DNA from: Paenibacillus baekrokdamisoli
GTDB lineage: Bacteria > Bacillota > Bacilli > Paenibacillales > Paenibacillaceae
Length of the DNA: 64,000 nucleotides
Direction of reading: 5' to 3'
NCBI RefSeq assembly: GCF_003945345.1
Contig: NZ_AP019308.1
Coordinates: 3,038,001 to 3,102,000 of the forward strand
The position numbers and the translations under genes are program-made. The notes under the pieces were generated by a model that worked only from the letters and a program-made list of their open reading frames with translations, was not told where the DNA came from and made no database searches. Of this stretch, positions 54,838-62,934 are shown one piece after another (the stretch's first letter is position 1; every line of letters begins with the position of its first letter).

Positions 54838-56205
54838 ATGCTGAAATCGAAAGTCGCCGTTCAGGTGATTAGCTCAGGCATGCTGCCGGATGATGCGATC
54901 ATGCTCGGCGAGGCTTATTTGAAGCAATGGAAAATTCCGCAAGGACAGCCGATTAATCTCAAATTCGGCGCGCTTCGCCAGTCCATCAAGGTGGTGCCTG
55001 TTGAAAGGTTCGACGGTATGCGGATCGGGCAAAGCTTAGCGAGAAGAATGGGAATATTCGCCAACACCTCTCTTCGCATCCAATACCGAAGCGATACCTC
55101 CACACTTGCACTAGGTCCTTTGATTGGTGTACTCATTAGCCGAGATGATCCGAACATGAAGGAGCGACCGTTTGGTTCGATCACCATGTTCTGCAAGGAG
55201 CTCGTCGACGCTTGCGCAGCACAAGGCGCTCATGTTTACTTTTTCACTCCTGATCACATCACTAGCAGCAGCAATACGGTTGAAGGCTGGGTATACTCCG
55301 GGGGCTGGCGCAAGACGGCTGTACCCGCTCCGGACGTTGTGAACAATCGGCTTACTTCACGTAAGCTCGAGAATAAACCCAGCGTACAACATTTCATCAA
55401 AGAAGTAAAATCCCGCTATAACACTGCCGTTTACAATGAAAAATTTCTAGATAAACCAGAAGTCTTCGACGCATTAGTCAAGGATCCCGCGCTTGTTAAA
55501 TACTTGCCCGAGTCACATGTGCTGCGAAGTTTTGCAATGCTGAGGTCGATGTGCTCCAAGTACGGCAACGTTTTCCTGAAGCCAGTTCGCGGAAGTCTTG
55601 GAAAAGGAATTATCCGTGTATCTCGTTCTGATAATGATTCCTATCAGGCTTTATACACGACGCTCGGCGGAACACGAAGGCAGCATTTCCCAAACTTGCT
55701 GAAGGTGTTCGCCTCTATTTCCGGCAAAATGAAAACCGTGCGCTATCAAATTCAGCAGGGTCTGCATCTGATCGATATTGGCGGAAAACCCGTTGATTTC
55801 CGAGCTCTTGTGCAAAAAAACGAAACGGGCAAATGGGCGATTACTTCGATTGTCGCACGAACGGCAGGCGGCAACCATTTCGTATCTAATCTCGCTCGTG
55901 GAGGAACGCTTAGTACCGTTCGTGAAGCAGTAGCCAAGTCGAATTTATCCAGTATTTCCGCAGGCGATACCTCCAGTAGGCTTCAACGTGCAGCCATAGA
56001 AATTGCCAAAGGTGTCGATACATTCATTCCAGCACATTTCGGCGAGCTTGGCATAGATTTGGCTGTAGATATCAGCGGGCGGGTGTGGCTGCTCGAGGTA
56101 AATTCCAAACCATCAAAGAATGATAACACACCGCTTCCGGATCAAAAGATAAGGCCTTCCGTTCGCAATATGATTCAATATTCCCGGCATTTAGCCGGAT
56201 TTTAA
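54838..56205 (+). CDS. YheC/YheD-family ATP-grasp protein 1
   Basis: This 455-residue protein is the first of five YheC/YheD paralogues. An N-terminal domain of about 90 residues (VQVISSGMLPDDAIMLGEAY to LGPLIGVL) precedes the ATP-grasp fold. Lys and Gly loop residues lie in FLKPVRGSLGKG (about 246-257), then VDFRALVQKN, and GELGIDLAVD with the metal-binding LLEVNSKP at about 418-425. ATP-grasp enzymes join an acyl-phosphate to an amine. AAGGAG is eight bases before the ATG at 54838; the frame from 54748 lacks one. Bacillus members are annotated as spore-coat associated. Confidence 0.85.
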   Translation: MLKSKVAVQVISSGMLPDDAIMLGEAYLKQWKIPQGQPINLKFGALRQSIKVVPVERFDGMRIGQSLARRMGIFANTSLRIQYRSDTSTLALGPLIGVLISRDDPNMKERPFGSITMFCKELVDACAAQGAHVYFFTPDHITSSSNTVEGWVYSGGWRKTAVPAPDVVNNRLTSRKLENKPSVQHFIKEVKSRYNTAVYNEKFLDKPEVFDALVKDPALVKYLPESHVLRSFAMLRSMCSKYGNVFLKPVRGSLGKGIIRVSRSDNDSYQALYTTLGGTRRQHFPNLLKVFASISGKMKTVRYQIQQGLHLIDIGGKPVDFRALVQKNETGKWAITSIVARTAGGNHFVSNLARGGTLSTVREAVAKSNLSSISAGDTSSRLQRAAIEIAKGVDTFIPAHFGELGIDLAVDISGRVWLLEVNSKPSKNDNTPLPDQKIRPSVRNMIQYSRHLAGF

Positions 56206-56224
56206 TGCAAAGGGGGAAGCGCCG

Positions 56225-57445
56225 ATGGCTGTGTCTCAATTTCGCTTCATACTTGGCATTATGATTAGCGAGCAACCAACCCGCAGCGCCGAGTATGCAG
56301 AGGCTCCTCTTGCAATGCCTGAAGACGCGTTCTGCCGCGGACTATGCCAGCTCGGACGGACATTAGGAATATTGGTCTTCTTATTTGATACTACCAGCAG
56401 CTTTAATGCAGCCCAAATAACCGGTTACTCGCTGCGAAAAGGAGTTTGGTCACGGGGCAGCTTCCCGCTGCCTGACGTTGTCTATGATCGCTCCCTACAT
56501 CGGAGCTCTGCTCAATATAGTCGCCACCGTAAGATGCTTGATGAATTGAAAGAAGTGCATTCCTTCTTTCCCTTCAGCAGCACATTGCCAGGAAAATGGG
56601 AGGTCTACACCGCTATTCGGGATAATGAACAGTTAGCAGCTTCGCTTCCACCAACGTATCTGTATGAAGATGAAGATCAGCTTGCTCTACTTGAGCTGCA
56701 GCATCCGACAGGATTATTCCTCAAGCCTTCAGCGGGTACGCATGGAAAAGGTGCGATTCGTTTGCGCCGTTATCCCGGAGGGTGGGAGATTGACGGCAGA
56801 AGCCGCAGCAATGAGCTCATTCATGAGCAATTCACGAATTGGAATACAGCTGCACGATTCCTTGCACGTTTTGTTCACACTTCCACCTCGATCATTCAGC
56901 CTTATTTACAGCTTACCGACATGAACGGTAATGCTTTTGATATCAGGGCACTCATTCAAAAGGATGACCGCAGCCGATGGCTCTTCACGGGTGCAGCGCT
57001 CCGCGAAGGCTCGCAAGGAAGCGTCACATCCAATCTTTCTGGGGGTGGCCATGCCGAAGCGGCCCTAGAAGCACTCACTGAACGTTTCGGCTTCGACGTC
57101 GCAAGCCGTCTGTTAGCTAAAGTTCGGCGAATCAGCGAGAAAGTTGCCCCCCTTTTGGAGCAGCATTTCGGCAGACTTGCTGAGCTTGGTTTAGACTTTG
57201 GCGTTGAGCCAAGCGGTAAGCTTTGGCTGCTAGAGGCCAATGCCAAACCAGGACGATTATCGATGAATACGGATAAACGTGCTGCCCGTCTGGCCCTCCT
57301 TCGCCCTCTTCAATATGCGACCTTACTCGCCGCTCGTCGCAGCCCAATGTTGTTCAACAATGATTCAAGCTTGCTTCAGCACCGCGACGCCGCCAAAGCT
57401 GCAAAACGAATCCAAAGGAGATACGTCCAGGAGGTTCATCCATGA
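56225..57445 (+). CDS. YheC/YheD-family ATP-grasp protein 2
   Basis: This 406-residue paralogue lacks the N-terminal extra domain of copies 1 and 3 and starts directly with the ligase fold (FRFILGIMISEQ). Key blocks are LFLKPSAGTHGKGAIRL, IIQPYLQL, DIRALIQKDD, and LGLDFGVEPSGKLWLLEANAKPGR. GGGGG stands before the ATG, 19 bases after copy 1. The stop overlaps copy 3 by four bases (ATGA). Divergence from copy 1 in the substrate-loop region suggests a different acceptor. Confidence 0.84.
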   Translation: MAVSQFRFILGIMISEQPTRSAEYAEAPLAMPEDAFCRGLCQLGRTLGILVFLFDTTSSFNAAQITGYSLRKGVWSRGSFPLPDVVYDRSLHRSSAQYSRHRKMLDELKEVHSFFPFSSTLPGKWEVYTAIRDNEQLAASLPPTYLYEDEDQLALLELQHPTGLFLKPSAGTHGKGAIRLRRYPGGWEIDGRSRSNELIHEQFTNWNTAARFLARFVHTSTSIIQPYLQLTDMNGNAFDIRALIQKDDRSRWLFTGAALREGSQGSVTSNLSGGGHAEAALEALTERFGFDVASRLLAKVRRISEKVAPLLEQHFGRLAELGLDFGVEPSGKLWLLEANAKPGRLSMNTDKRAARLALLRPLQYATLLAARRSPMLFNNDSSLLQHRDAAKAAKRIQRRYVQEVHP

Positions 57446-58815
57446 GTTTGAAATCATGTCATGTGCATTTCTCACCGCAAAGTGAACGAGTCGTTTATTT
57501 GTCAGCTTCGCTTCTAAAAACGTTAGAGCTAGCAGGTAAAAAAACGATTCAAGTAAAGCTTGGCAAAGAAACAATTGTAGCGACTGTAAAGCCGATTGAA
57601 AGACAAGGCAATCACCTTTACCTATCCGCTGGTGTCCGTCAGATGATACGCGTTCCCAAGGCAGGGAGCATCTCACTTTACCAAAGCAGTGATAATGAAG
57701 TCCAGATCGGTCCTCTAATCGGTGTTCTGACCGAATCCGGTTTGAACTCAAGTGATAGTCCATTTGGGAACCGTACCGGGTATATCAAACAGCTGCTTCG
57801 CATGGGAGAGAAAAAGGCTTACTTCTTCGCCTTCACCCCACGGGATATTAATTGGCAGCAAGAAACAATTAATGGATACTTCCTTAACAGCAGCAACAGC
57901 TGGTACCGTAAAATCGTACCGCTGCCGGATGTCGTTTATAACCGTCTACCCAGCCGACGTGCAGAAACTACCGCTACCATCATGTCCCTGAGGGAACGCT
58001 TCATTCGCAAGGAGGTACCTTTTTTCAACTGGAGCTTCTTTAATAAGTCGGATGTTTATAAATTGCTCGATCAAGATATTGAGGCTCTTAAGCATCTCCC
58101 GGAGTCCGCAAACAATCCTCGCCCGGATAAAATAAAGGCCATGTTAGAAGATCATCAATTCATCTACTATAAGCCGACTGCCGGAAGTCTGGGTATCGGT
58201 ATTTACAGGCTTACCTATCATCCTAAACGCGGCTATTTTGCCCGTTACCGCAGAGGCAGTACGAACGTACTGCTTCGATTCACGAATTTCAATAGCCTGA
58301 TGCGCATGCTGCAAATCAGACACGGAAATGCCCTTGGCCAATATGTAAGCCAACAGGGCGTGCGATTAATAGAAATTGACGGATGTCCGATCGACTTCCG
58401 CTTTCATATGCATAAGAATGGAAATAACGATTGGGTGCCCGTCGGCATCGGCGCGAAGAAAGCCGGTCGCGGCAGTGTAACCACCCATATTAAGAACGGC
58501 GGAACGCTATTAACACCTGAGCAAGCGCTAGGCCGAACGTTCGGTGATCGAGCAGATGAAATGCTTGTGAAAGCCAAGGAAGTATCCGTAAAGCTCTCCG
58601 AAGCAATTGAGCGTAACTTCCCTCATACACTTGGCGAGCTTGGTCTTGATATCGGCATTGATAAAGATGGCGATGTTTGGATGTTCGAGGCTAATGCAAA
58701 GCCAGGACGCTCTATCTTTAGTCATCCTGCACTTCGGGCGCAAGGACGCGAATCTCTATCCCATATCCTGGAGCATTGCATGTATCTTAGCAGGTTCCAA
58801 GGGGGAACCACTTAA
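57442..58815 (+). CDS. YheC/YheD-family ATP-grasp protein 3 (YheD-like)
   Basis: The 457-residue paralogue has the N-terminal extra domain (VHFSPQSERVVYLSASLL to VQIGPLIGVL) and the ATP-grasp fold: YYKPTAGSLGIGIYRL, GQYVSQQGVRLIEIDGCPID, and LGELGLDIGIDKDG with VWMFEANAKPGR. In the glycine loop GSLGIGI the usual Lys (GKG) is Ile, a change that could alter nucleotide handling. It is coupled to copy 2 (ATGA) and copy 4 (TAATG). Layout with copy 1 suggests YheD-type versus YheC-type members. Confidence 0.84.
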   Translation: MSLKSCHVHFSPQSERVVYLSASLLKTLELAGKKTIQVKLGKETIVATVKPIERQGNHLYLSAGVRQMIRVPKAGSISLYQSSDNEVQIGPLIGVLTESGLNSSDSPFGNRTGYIKQLLRMGEKKAYFFAFTPRDINWQQETINGYFLNSSNSWYRKIVPLPDVVYNRLPSRRAETTATIMSLRERFIRKEVPFFNWSFFNKSDVYKLLDQDIEALKHLPESANNPRPDKIKAMLEDHQFIYYKPTAGSLGIGIYRLTYHPKRGYFARYRRGSTNVLLRFTNFNSLMRMLQIRHGNALGQYVSQQGVRLIEIDGCPIDFRFHMHKNGNNDWVPVGIGAKKAGRGSVTTHIKNGGTLLTPEQALGRTFGDRADEMLVKAKEVSVKLSEAIERNFPHTLGELGLDIGIDKDGDVWMFEANAKPGRSIFSHPALRAQGRESLSHILEHCMYLSRFQGGTT

Positions 58816-59969
58816 TGGGAATCGTACTCCAGGCAGCTTCTGAAGTTGGAGAAATCCAAAGCAAACGTCCAGTCCTCGCCATTCTCACGATTGAGGACGA
58901 CATCCAGTTGTTTCGGGGTAATCGCAGTAACTTCACTGACCTCATTCAAACCGGTACCGAGCATGGATTTATTGTTTATGTCGTAACGGTAAAGCAGCTC
59001 AAGCTGAGGCGCAATCAGCTTGACGGCTTTACCTTTAATACAGCGACCGGAAGCTGGGAACTGAAAAGGTTCCCATTTCCAAATCTGATTTACAACCGTA
59101 TTCCACTTCGAGAGGATGAACGACTCCCAGGAGTAAAGCAAAAGATTGCAGAATGTATGAGAGATCCACGGGTCATGCTGTTTAACCCCGCCTTCTTCAA
59201 TAAGTGGACTTTGTTCAAATGGCTGCGTCAATCCAAGACAACACAACCCTTCATCCCGACAACCCGCCGCATGCTGACCCAAGACGGGCTCGGTAAAATG
59301 ATGATTAAACATAACTATTTATATTTGAAGCCGGTCAGTGGAAAAGCGGGCAAAGGCATTATGACCATTCATCTTCAACCAGAGAAGCCCTTACCTTATC
59401 GGCTCAAAATCCAAGCAGACAAAAAAAGCATTACCTATAATTGCGGCTCGATCACAAAGCTTTGGACCCGAATCAAAAAAGAAAGCACCGGGGAGCGTTA
59501 TATCGCTCAACAAGGCATTCATCTAGCTTCCTTTAATGATCGGTCGTTCGATCTTCGTGTTCTCGTACAAAAAAACCAGCGCGGACAATGGGAGATCTCA
59601 GGTATTGGAGCACGTGTCGCAGGAACGCTCAGCATAACGACTCACGTTCCTCGTGGAGGAAGCATCGATGACCCAGAGAGACTGCTCATCTGTGTATTCG
59701 GTCAAGATGAAGCGCATAAACTACTAGTAAAGACGCGTGATACGGCATTGATGATTGCTAGGCAGATCGAGCGGGGTTCTGGTCGCAGCCTTGTGGAGAT
59801 GTCCATGGATCTGGGTATCGATCAAGAAGGAAGTATATGGTTCTTCGAGGCGAATGCCAAACCGATGAAGTTCGATGAGCCGGACATCCGCAAACGTTCA
59901 CTTGATCGCGTATTTCAGTATGGCCAGTATTTATTGCGTAAGAAGGCAGGGATACGGGGAGACGATTAG
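58815..59969 (+). CDS. YheC/YheD-family ATP-grasp protein 4 (YheC-like)
   Basis: This 384-residue paralogue has no extra N-terminal domain. ATP-grasp blocks are YLKPVSGKAGKGIMTI, RYIAQQGIHLASFNDRSFDL, and MSMDLGIDQEGSIWFFEANAKPMK. Start and the previous stop share TAATG. It ends one base before the GNAT gene. The substrate is unknown; no peptide-ligase specificity motif can be named. Confidence 0.84.
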   Translation: MGIVLQAASEVGEIQSKRPVLAILTIEDDIQLFRGNRSNFTDLIQTGTEHGFIVYVVTVKQLKLRRNQLDGFTFNTATGSWELKRFPFPNLIYNRIPLREDERLPGVKQKIAECMRDPRVMLFNPAFFNKWTLFKWLRQSKTTQPFIPTTRRMLTQDGLGKMMIKHNYLYLKPVSGKAGKGIMTIHLQPEKPLPYRLKIQADKKSITYNCGSITKLWTRIKKESTGERYIAQQGIHLASFNDRSFDLRVLVQKNQRGQWEISGIGARVAGTLSITTHVPRGGSIDDPERLLICVFGQDEAHKLLVKTRDTALMIARQIERGSGRSLVEMSMDLGIDQEGSIWFFEANAKPMKFDEPDIRKRSLDRVFQYGQYLLRKKAGIRGDD

Positions 59970-59970
59970 A

Positions 59971-60408
59971 ATGAAGGTTAAGCTGCTATCTCCAGCCGAA
60001 TGGGCGATTGCAAAAGAAAAGCTAATTGCCTTCTTTATTCGGTTTGGCGATAGCCGCATAACTGCGGTTGGAATTAAAGCACTGCAAGAGCTCTCGCCCG
60101 CTTCGCTTAGCAGTACCGAAGCAGGATCTGCCGTAGTGGTAGCAATAGAAGACGGTAAACTTGCTGCATGCGCAGTTGCCGTAGACGCAGGCGAGCAAGC
60201 TTGTCTCATCGTCGTTCGCTCCGAAATGCGCGGCAAGGGCTTTGCCACGCTCCTGCTACGCGCCCTAAAAAGTCATTGTGGCCGCTTGACCTGTAACGTT
60301 GCCACAGACAATTCAGCTAGTATGCAAGCATGCTTCCGCTCCGGGATGAAAGCTGTCAGCTTGCATCAAGGTCCGACCGGCAAATCTACACTTCGATTCG
60401 AAAGCTAG
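59971..60408 (+). CDS. GNAT-family N-acetyltransferase
   Basis: This 145-residue protein has the GNAT acetyl-CoA site with CLIVVRSEMRGKGFATLLLRAL, in which RGKGFA is the Q/RxxGxG/A motif. The chosen ATG (59971) is nine bases after GGGGAG. It starts one base after ATP-grasp copy 4 ends, and copy 5 starts eleven bases after it, so it is part of the operon. Acetylation of an amine in the product of the ligases is a natural guess. Confidence 0.8.
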   Translation: MKVKLLSPAEWAIAKEKLIAFFIRFGDSRITAVGIKALQELSPASLSSTEAGSAVVVAIEDGKLAACAVAVDAGEQACLIVVRSEMRGKGFATLLLRALKSHCGRLTCNVATDNSASMQACFRSGMKAVSLHQGPTGKSTLRFES

Positions 60409-60419
60409 GAGGACTTCGC

Positions 60420-61589
60420 ATGGGCCAACCTGTGCTTGGTATCATGACCCTTTATTTAAATGATAACGGCTTGCTCGAGGAGAAGCCGATTTACCAAAAA
60501 ATGACGATCGCAGGTAAAAAAATGGGACTCGACATCTACGTCTTTACACCTCGTGATGTCAATTATAAGCAGAATCGAATCAACGCGCTGATGTTTGACC
60601 CAGTCACTAAAAGCTGGACGCGCAAATGGCGTTCTTTTCCCCATATGATCTTCGATCGATGTCGGATACAGCGTAGTCAAAGATTCGTAGAACTAGGTAA
60701 ATTCCGTAAACAGTATGGACATCTAACCTTTCTTAACCACATGCTGCGTAATAAATGGATCATTTATCGGACTATGCGCAAAGACCCACGCTTTATTCCG
60801 CATTTGCCTCTTACAAAAATGTATGAGAGTCCCTCTGATTTGACCGATATGATCCGCAAATATCCACTTATTTACTTAAAACCGATTAATGGAACTGGTG
60901 GTCGCGGAATTCTTCGGATCCAGAAGCAGCAAGGCGGAATCTATCTCATTCAAGGACGTGATCAGTCCAGACGTATCATCCATCCGCAGCGCGTTCCGCT
61001 ATCCGAGCTTCATGGGCGCCTAGAAGGCTGGAATCTAAAAGAAAACCATTATTTAGTTCAGCAAGGGATACAGCTCAAGCTGCCAAATGGACGTGTTCAT
61101 GATTATCGGATGCTCGTCCAGAAGAACGGAAGCGGCCTCTGGGAAGTAACCGGCTGTGCAGGGCGTATTGGGGCTTCCGGCAGCATTACATCCAATCTTC
61201 ATGGAGGTGGTGAAGCCGTTACGATGCAATCGCTGCTCAAGAGGTTTATCAAAAATGATGAAACCGTAGAAGCAGCCAAGCTACAAGCTGAAGAGCTTAG
61301 TATACAAATGGCCATCTTCCTCGAACAAACCTACGGTCGATTATGCGAATTGGCACTTGATCTAGCCATCGATCAAAAAGGGCATATTTGGCTGCTCGAA
61401 GTTAATCCCAAGCCTGCCCGTGAGGTATTCATTCAAGCAGGGGAAAAAGAAACGTACCGACGTGCAATTGTAAGACCACTGGAATACGCCATTTGGCTCC
61501 ATGAACAAAAAAAGCGGCGTAAAGAAAAAATACAACCACTGGAAGAAAAAATACAACCACTGGAAGAAAAATTCCCGACACCTGAATAA
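60420..61589 (+). CDS. YheC/YheD-family ATP-grasp protein 5
   Basis: The 389-residue paralogue shows YLKPINGTGGRGILRI, VQQGIQLKLPNGRVHDYRML and LALDLAIDQKGHIWLLEVNPKPAR. AGGAGG lies six bases before the ATG at 60420. The C-terminus has a basic run (KKRRKEK) and a duplicated EKIQPLE motif, caused by a 21-base direct repeat in the DNA near 61526-61570. The stop TAA is inside the loop of a terminator, which ends the operon. Confidence 0.84.
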   Translation: MGQPVLGIMTLYLNDNGLLEEKPIYQKMTIAGKKMGLDIYVFTPRDVNYKQNRINALMFDPVTKSWTRKWRSFPHMIFDRCRIQRSQRFVELGKFRKQYGHLTFLNHMLRNKWIIYRTMRKDPRFIPHLPLTKMYESPSDLTDMIRKYPLIYLKPINGTGGRGILRIQKQQGGIYLIQGRDQSRRIIHPQRVPLSELHGRLEGWNLKENHYLVQQGIQLKLPNGRVHDYRMLVQKNGSGLWEVTGCAGRIGASGSITSNLHGGGEAVTMQSLLKRFIKNDETVEAAKLQAEELSIQMAIFLEQTYGRLCELALDLAIDQKGHIWLLEVNPKPAREVFIQAGEKETYRRAIVRPLEYAIWLHEQKKRRKEKIQPLEEKIQPLEEKFPTPE

Positions 61590-61607
61590 CTGGTGCCGGG
61601 AATTTTT
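61567..61607. terminator. Bidirectional terminator of the YheC/YheD array
   Basis: AAATTCCCG-CACC (61569-61582) pairs with GGTG-CGGGAATTT (61592-61604), with one mismatched base on each side. The stop of copy 5 lies in the loop; the same stem ends the HAD gene on the other strand. Confidence 0.85.
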
Positions 61608-62312
61608 CTATCGGTTCGATTCTTCAGAGCTATCGCTGGCTGTTTCCCCATTACTTAGCGTAAGGAGCTCGCGAAAATCACTAATTAATGCATCTGCACC
61701 TGCCAATTCTTCTTTACGACCATAGACTGCATAAGCGCAGCCAACAACTGCCAGTCCATTCCCTTTACCTGCCTCTACATCAGATGAGCGATCACCAATC
61801 ATCCAGGCTGATTCAATCGCATGATCCTTCAGCAGTCGGGCAACTAAATCTACCTTTGTTGCGGTTTCGTACTCTCCAGCGCTGTACAAACCATCAAACA
61901 AAGGTTTAATTCCTTTATGCTGTGCAACTCCCTTTACATAATGCTCTAAACCATTACTAGCTACGAACAGCTTCATTCCTTGTGCTTTTAAAGTCTTAAG
62001 GGTTGCTTCCACATGTGGATAAAGTGAACCCTCTCCTGCTTCCAATCCCTCTAACTCATACTGCAGCATTAACTCATCCGCACGATCTCTAGCAGCTTTG
62101 GAACTATCAGGCATGACCTGATTCCAAATATCATGCAGCAGCATGCCTAAACAGCCTAACAGCTTCTCAACTGGAGGCGTGGGTTCCATGTATAGCTTCT
62201 CTTCCCGAAGCGTTGCAAAAATACGTTCATGTACACCAATCAAGAGCGTATCTGTCTCAAATAAGGTTCCGTCCATATCAAAAATCATCGCTTGAGGCGC
62301 TTTTAAATGCAT
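61608..62312 (-). CDS. HAD-superfamily hydrolase
   Basis: The 234-residue phosphatase-like protein has all four HAD motifs: FDMDGTLFETD (motif I), FVASNG (II), the Lys in KVDLVARL (III) and MIGDRSSDVEAGKGNG (IV), with a C1-type cap between I and II. It resembles PGP-type or beta-phosphoglucomutase-like subfamilies; the substrate is unknown. The start is uncertain: the ATG at 62312 lies far after GGGGAGAG, ATG at 62348 has no clear site, and the frame is open to 62417. Confidence 0.82.
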   Translation of the reverse strand: MHLKAPQAMIFDMDGTLFETDTLLIGVHERIFATLREEKLYMEPTPPVEKLLGCLGMLLHDIWNQVMPDSSKAARDRADELMLQYELEGLEAGEGSLYPHVEATLKTLKAQGMKLFVASNGLEHYVKGVAQHKGIKPLFDGLYSAGEYETATKVDLVARLLKDHAIESAWMIGDRSSDVEAGKGNGLAVVGCAYAVYGRKEELAGADALISDFRELLTLSNGETASDSSEESNR

Positions 62313-62404
62313 GTGATTGGTCAGGTTGCTCTCCCCTTTTTCCTTCATTGTGTCTTCATGATAACTGAAAAGAGAGGACAAGAGCAAGATGGTTATAAAT
62401 CGGA

Positions 62405-62433
62405 TTGCTTTCAACATTCTTATCGGGTATAGT
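62405..62433 (+). promoter_or_regulatory. Sigma-A promoter of the riboswitch transcript
   Basis: TTGCTT (62405-62410) and TATAGT (62428-62433) are exactly 17 bases apart, about 20 bases before the riboswitch. Confidence 0.65.
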
Positions 62434-62452
62434 AGTTTCTAATGTAACTTAA

Positions 62453-62555
62453 TAAGTAAGGTTTCTAGGGTTCCGCAGTATAACTTACTGGTCTGGTCCG
62501 AGGGAGGCCCACGGATATTATTCCGTGAACACACGGAGGGAAAAAAGCCCGGGAG
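62453..62555 (+). ncRNA. ykkC-type riboswitch, probably guanidine-I
   Basis: The sequence has the conserved blocks of the ykkC RNA in order: CTAGGGTTCCGC, a small hairpin (CAGTA/TACTG), GGTCTGGTCCGAG, a CACGGA/TCCGTG hairpin (62511-62528), then ACACGGAGGGAAAAAAGCCC followed by GGGA. These are the sites I recall for class I guanidine RNAs. The ykkC scaffold is also used by ppGpp, PRPP and nucleotide-diphosphate subtypes, so the ligand is inferred. Confidence 0.85.
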
Positions 62556-62587
62556 GTATCGTTTAACGATATGTCCCGGGCTTTTTT
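62541..62587 (+). terminator. Riboswitch terminator hairpin
   Basis: GCCCGGGA (62547-62554) pairs with TCCCGGGC (62574-62581), extended by A6/T6 outside and ATCGTT/AACGAT inside. Its 5' arm is part of the conserved riboswitch core, so ligand binding should prevent the terminator. Confidence 0.85.
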
Positions 62588-62609
62588 CTGTTAAAAGAGG
62601 AGGATATTC

Positions 62610-62933
62610 ATGGATTTTATTTTGCAAAACAAATGGTTTATCTTATTGACTCTTGAGGTGCTTGCATGGTTAGCGACCTTTTTTATGATGTATGCACGCT
62701 ACCGACTTGGTTCAACAGCATTATTCAGAGCAGGAGCAATCCTGACCGTCTTAACAGGCGTTATCCCTCAGGTCGTTCTAGGCATCATTAATTTGATAGT
62801 TGAACATACATTCGATCTGTTCACGTTCATCATTATTCTCTTCATTATTTATGGTTTGACATTGGGGCGCAAACAAATTAAAAAGCTTGATGTATGGGCT
62901 CAGCGCAAATTATCAAAAAAGAATGCGGTCTAG
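62610..62933 (+). CDS. Riboswitch-controlled small membrane protein (107 aa)
   Basis: This 107-residue protein has three hydrophobic segments: about 8-27 (WFILLTLEVLAWLATFFMMY), 38-63 and 66-86, then a basic tail (LGRKQIKKLDVWAQRKLSKK). AGGAGG is seven bases before the ATG. It does not show the conserved Glu/GTxYA pattern of SMR transporters, although it has a Glu in helix 1 (TLEVLAW) that resembles the SMR Glu only by position. Its regulation by the ykkC-type RNA suggests guanidine or nucleotide-related transport or stress. Function unknown. Confidence 0.85.
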   Translation: MDFILQNKWFILLTLEVLAWLATFFMMYARYRLGSTALFRAGAILTVLTGVIPQVVLGIINLIVEHTFDLFTFIIILFIIYGLTLGRKQIKKLDVWAQRKLSKKNAV

Positions 62934-62934
62934 C

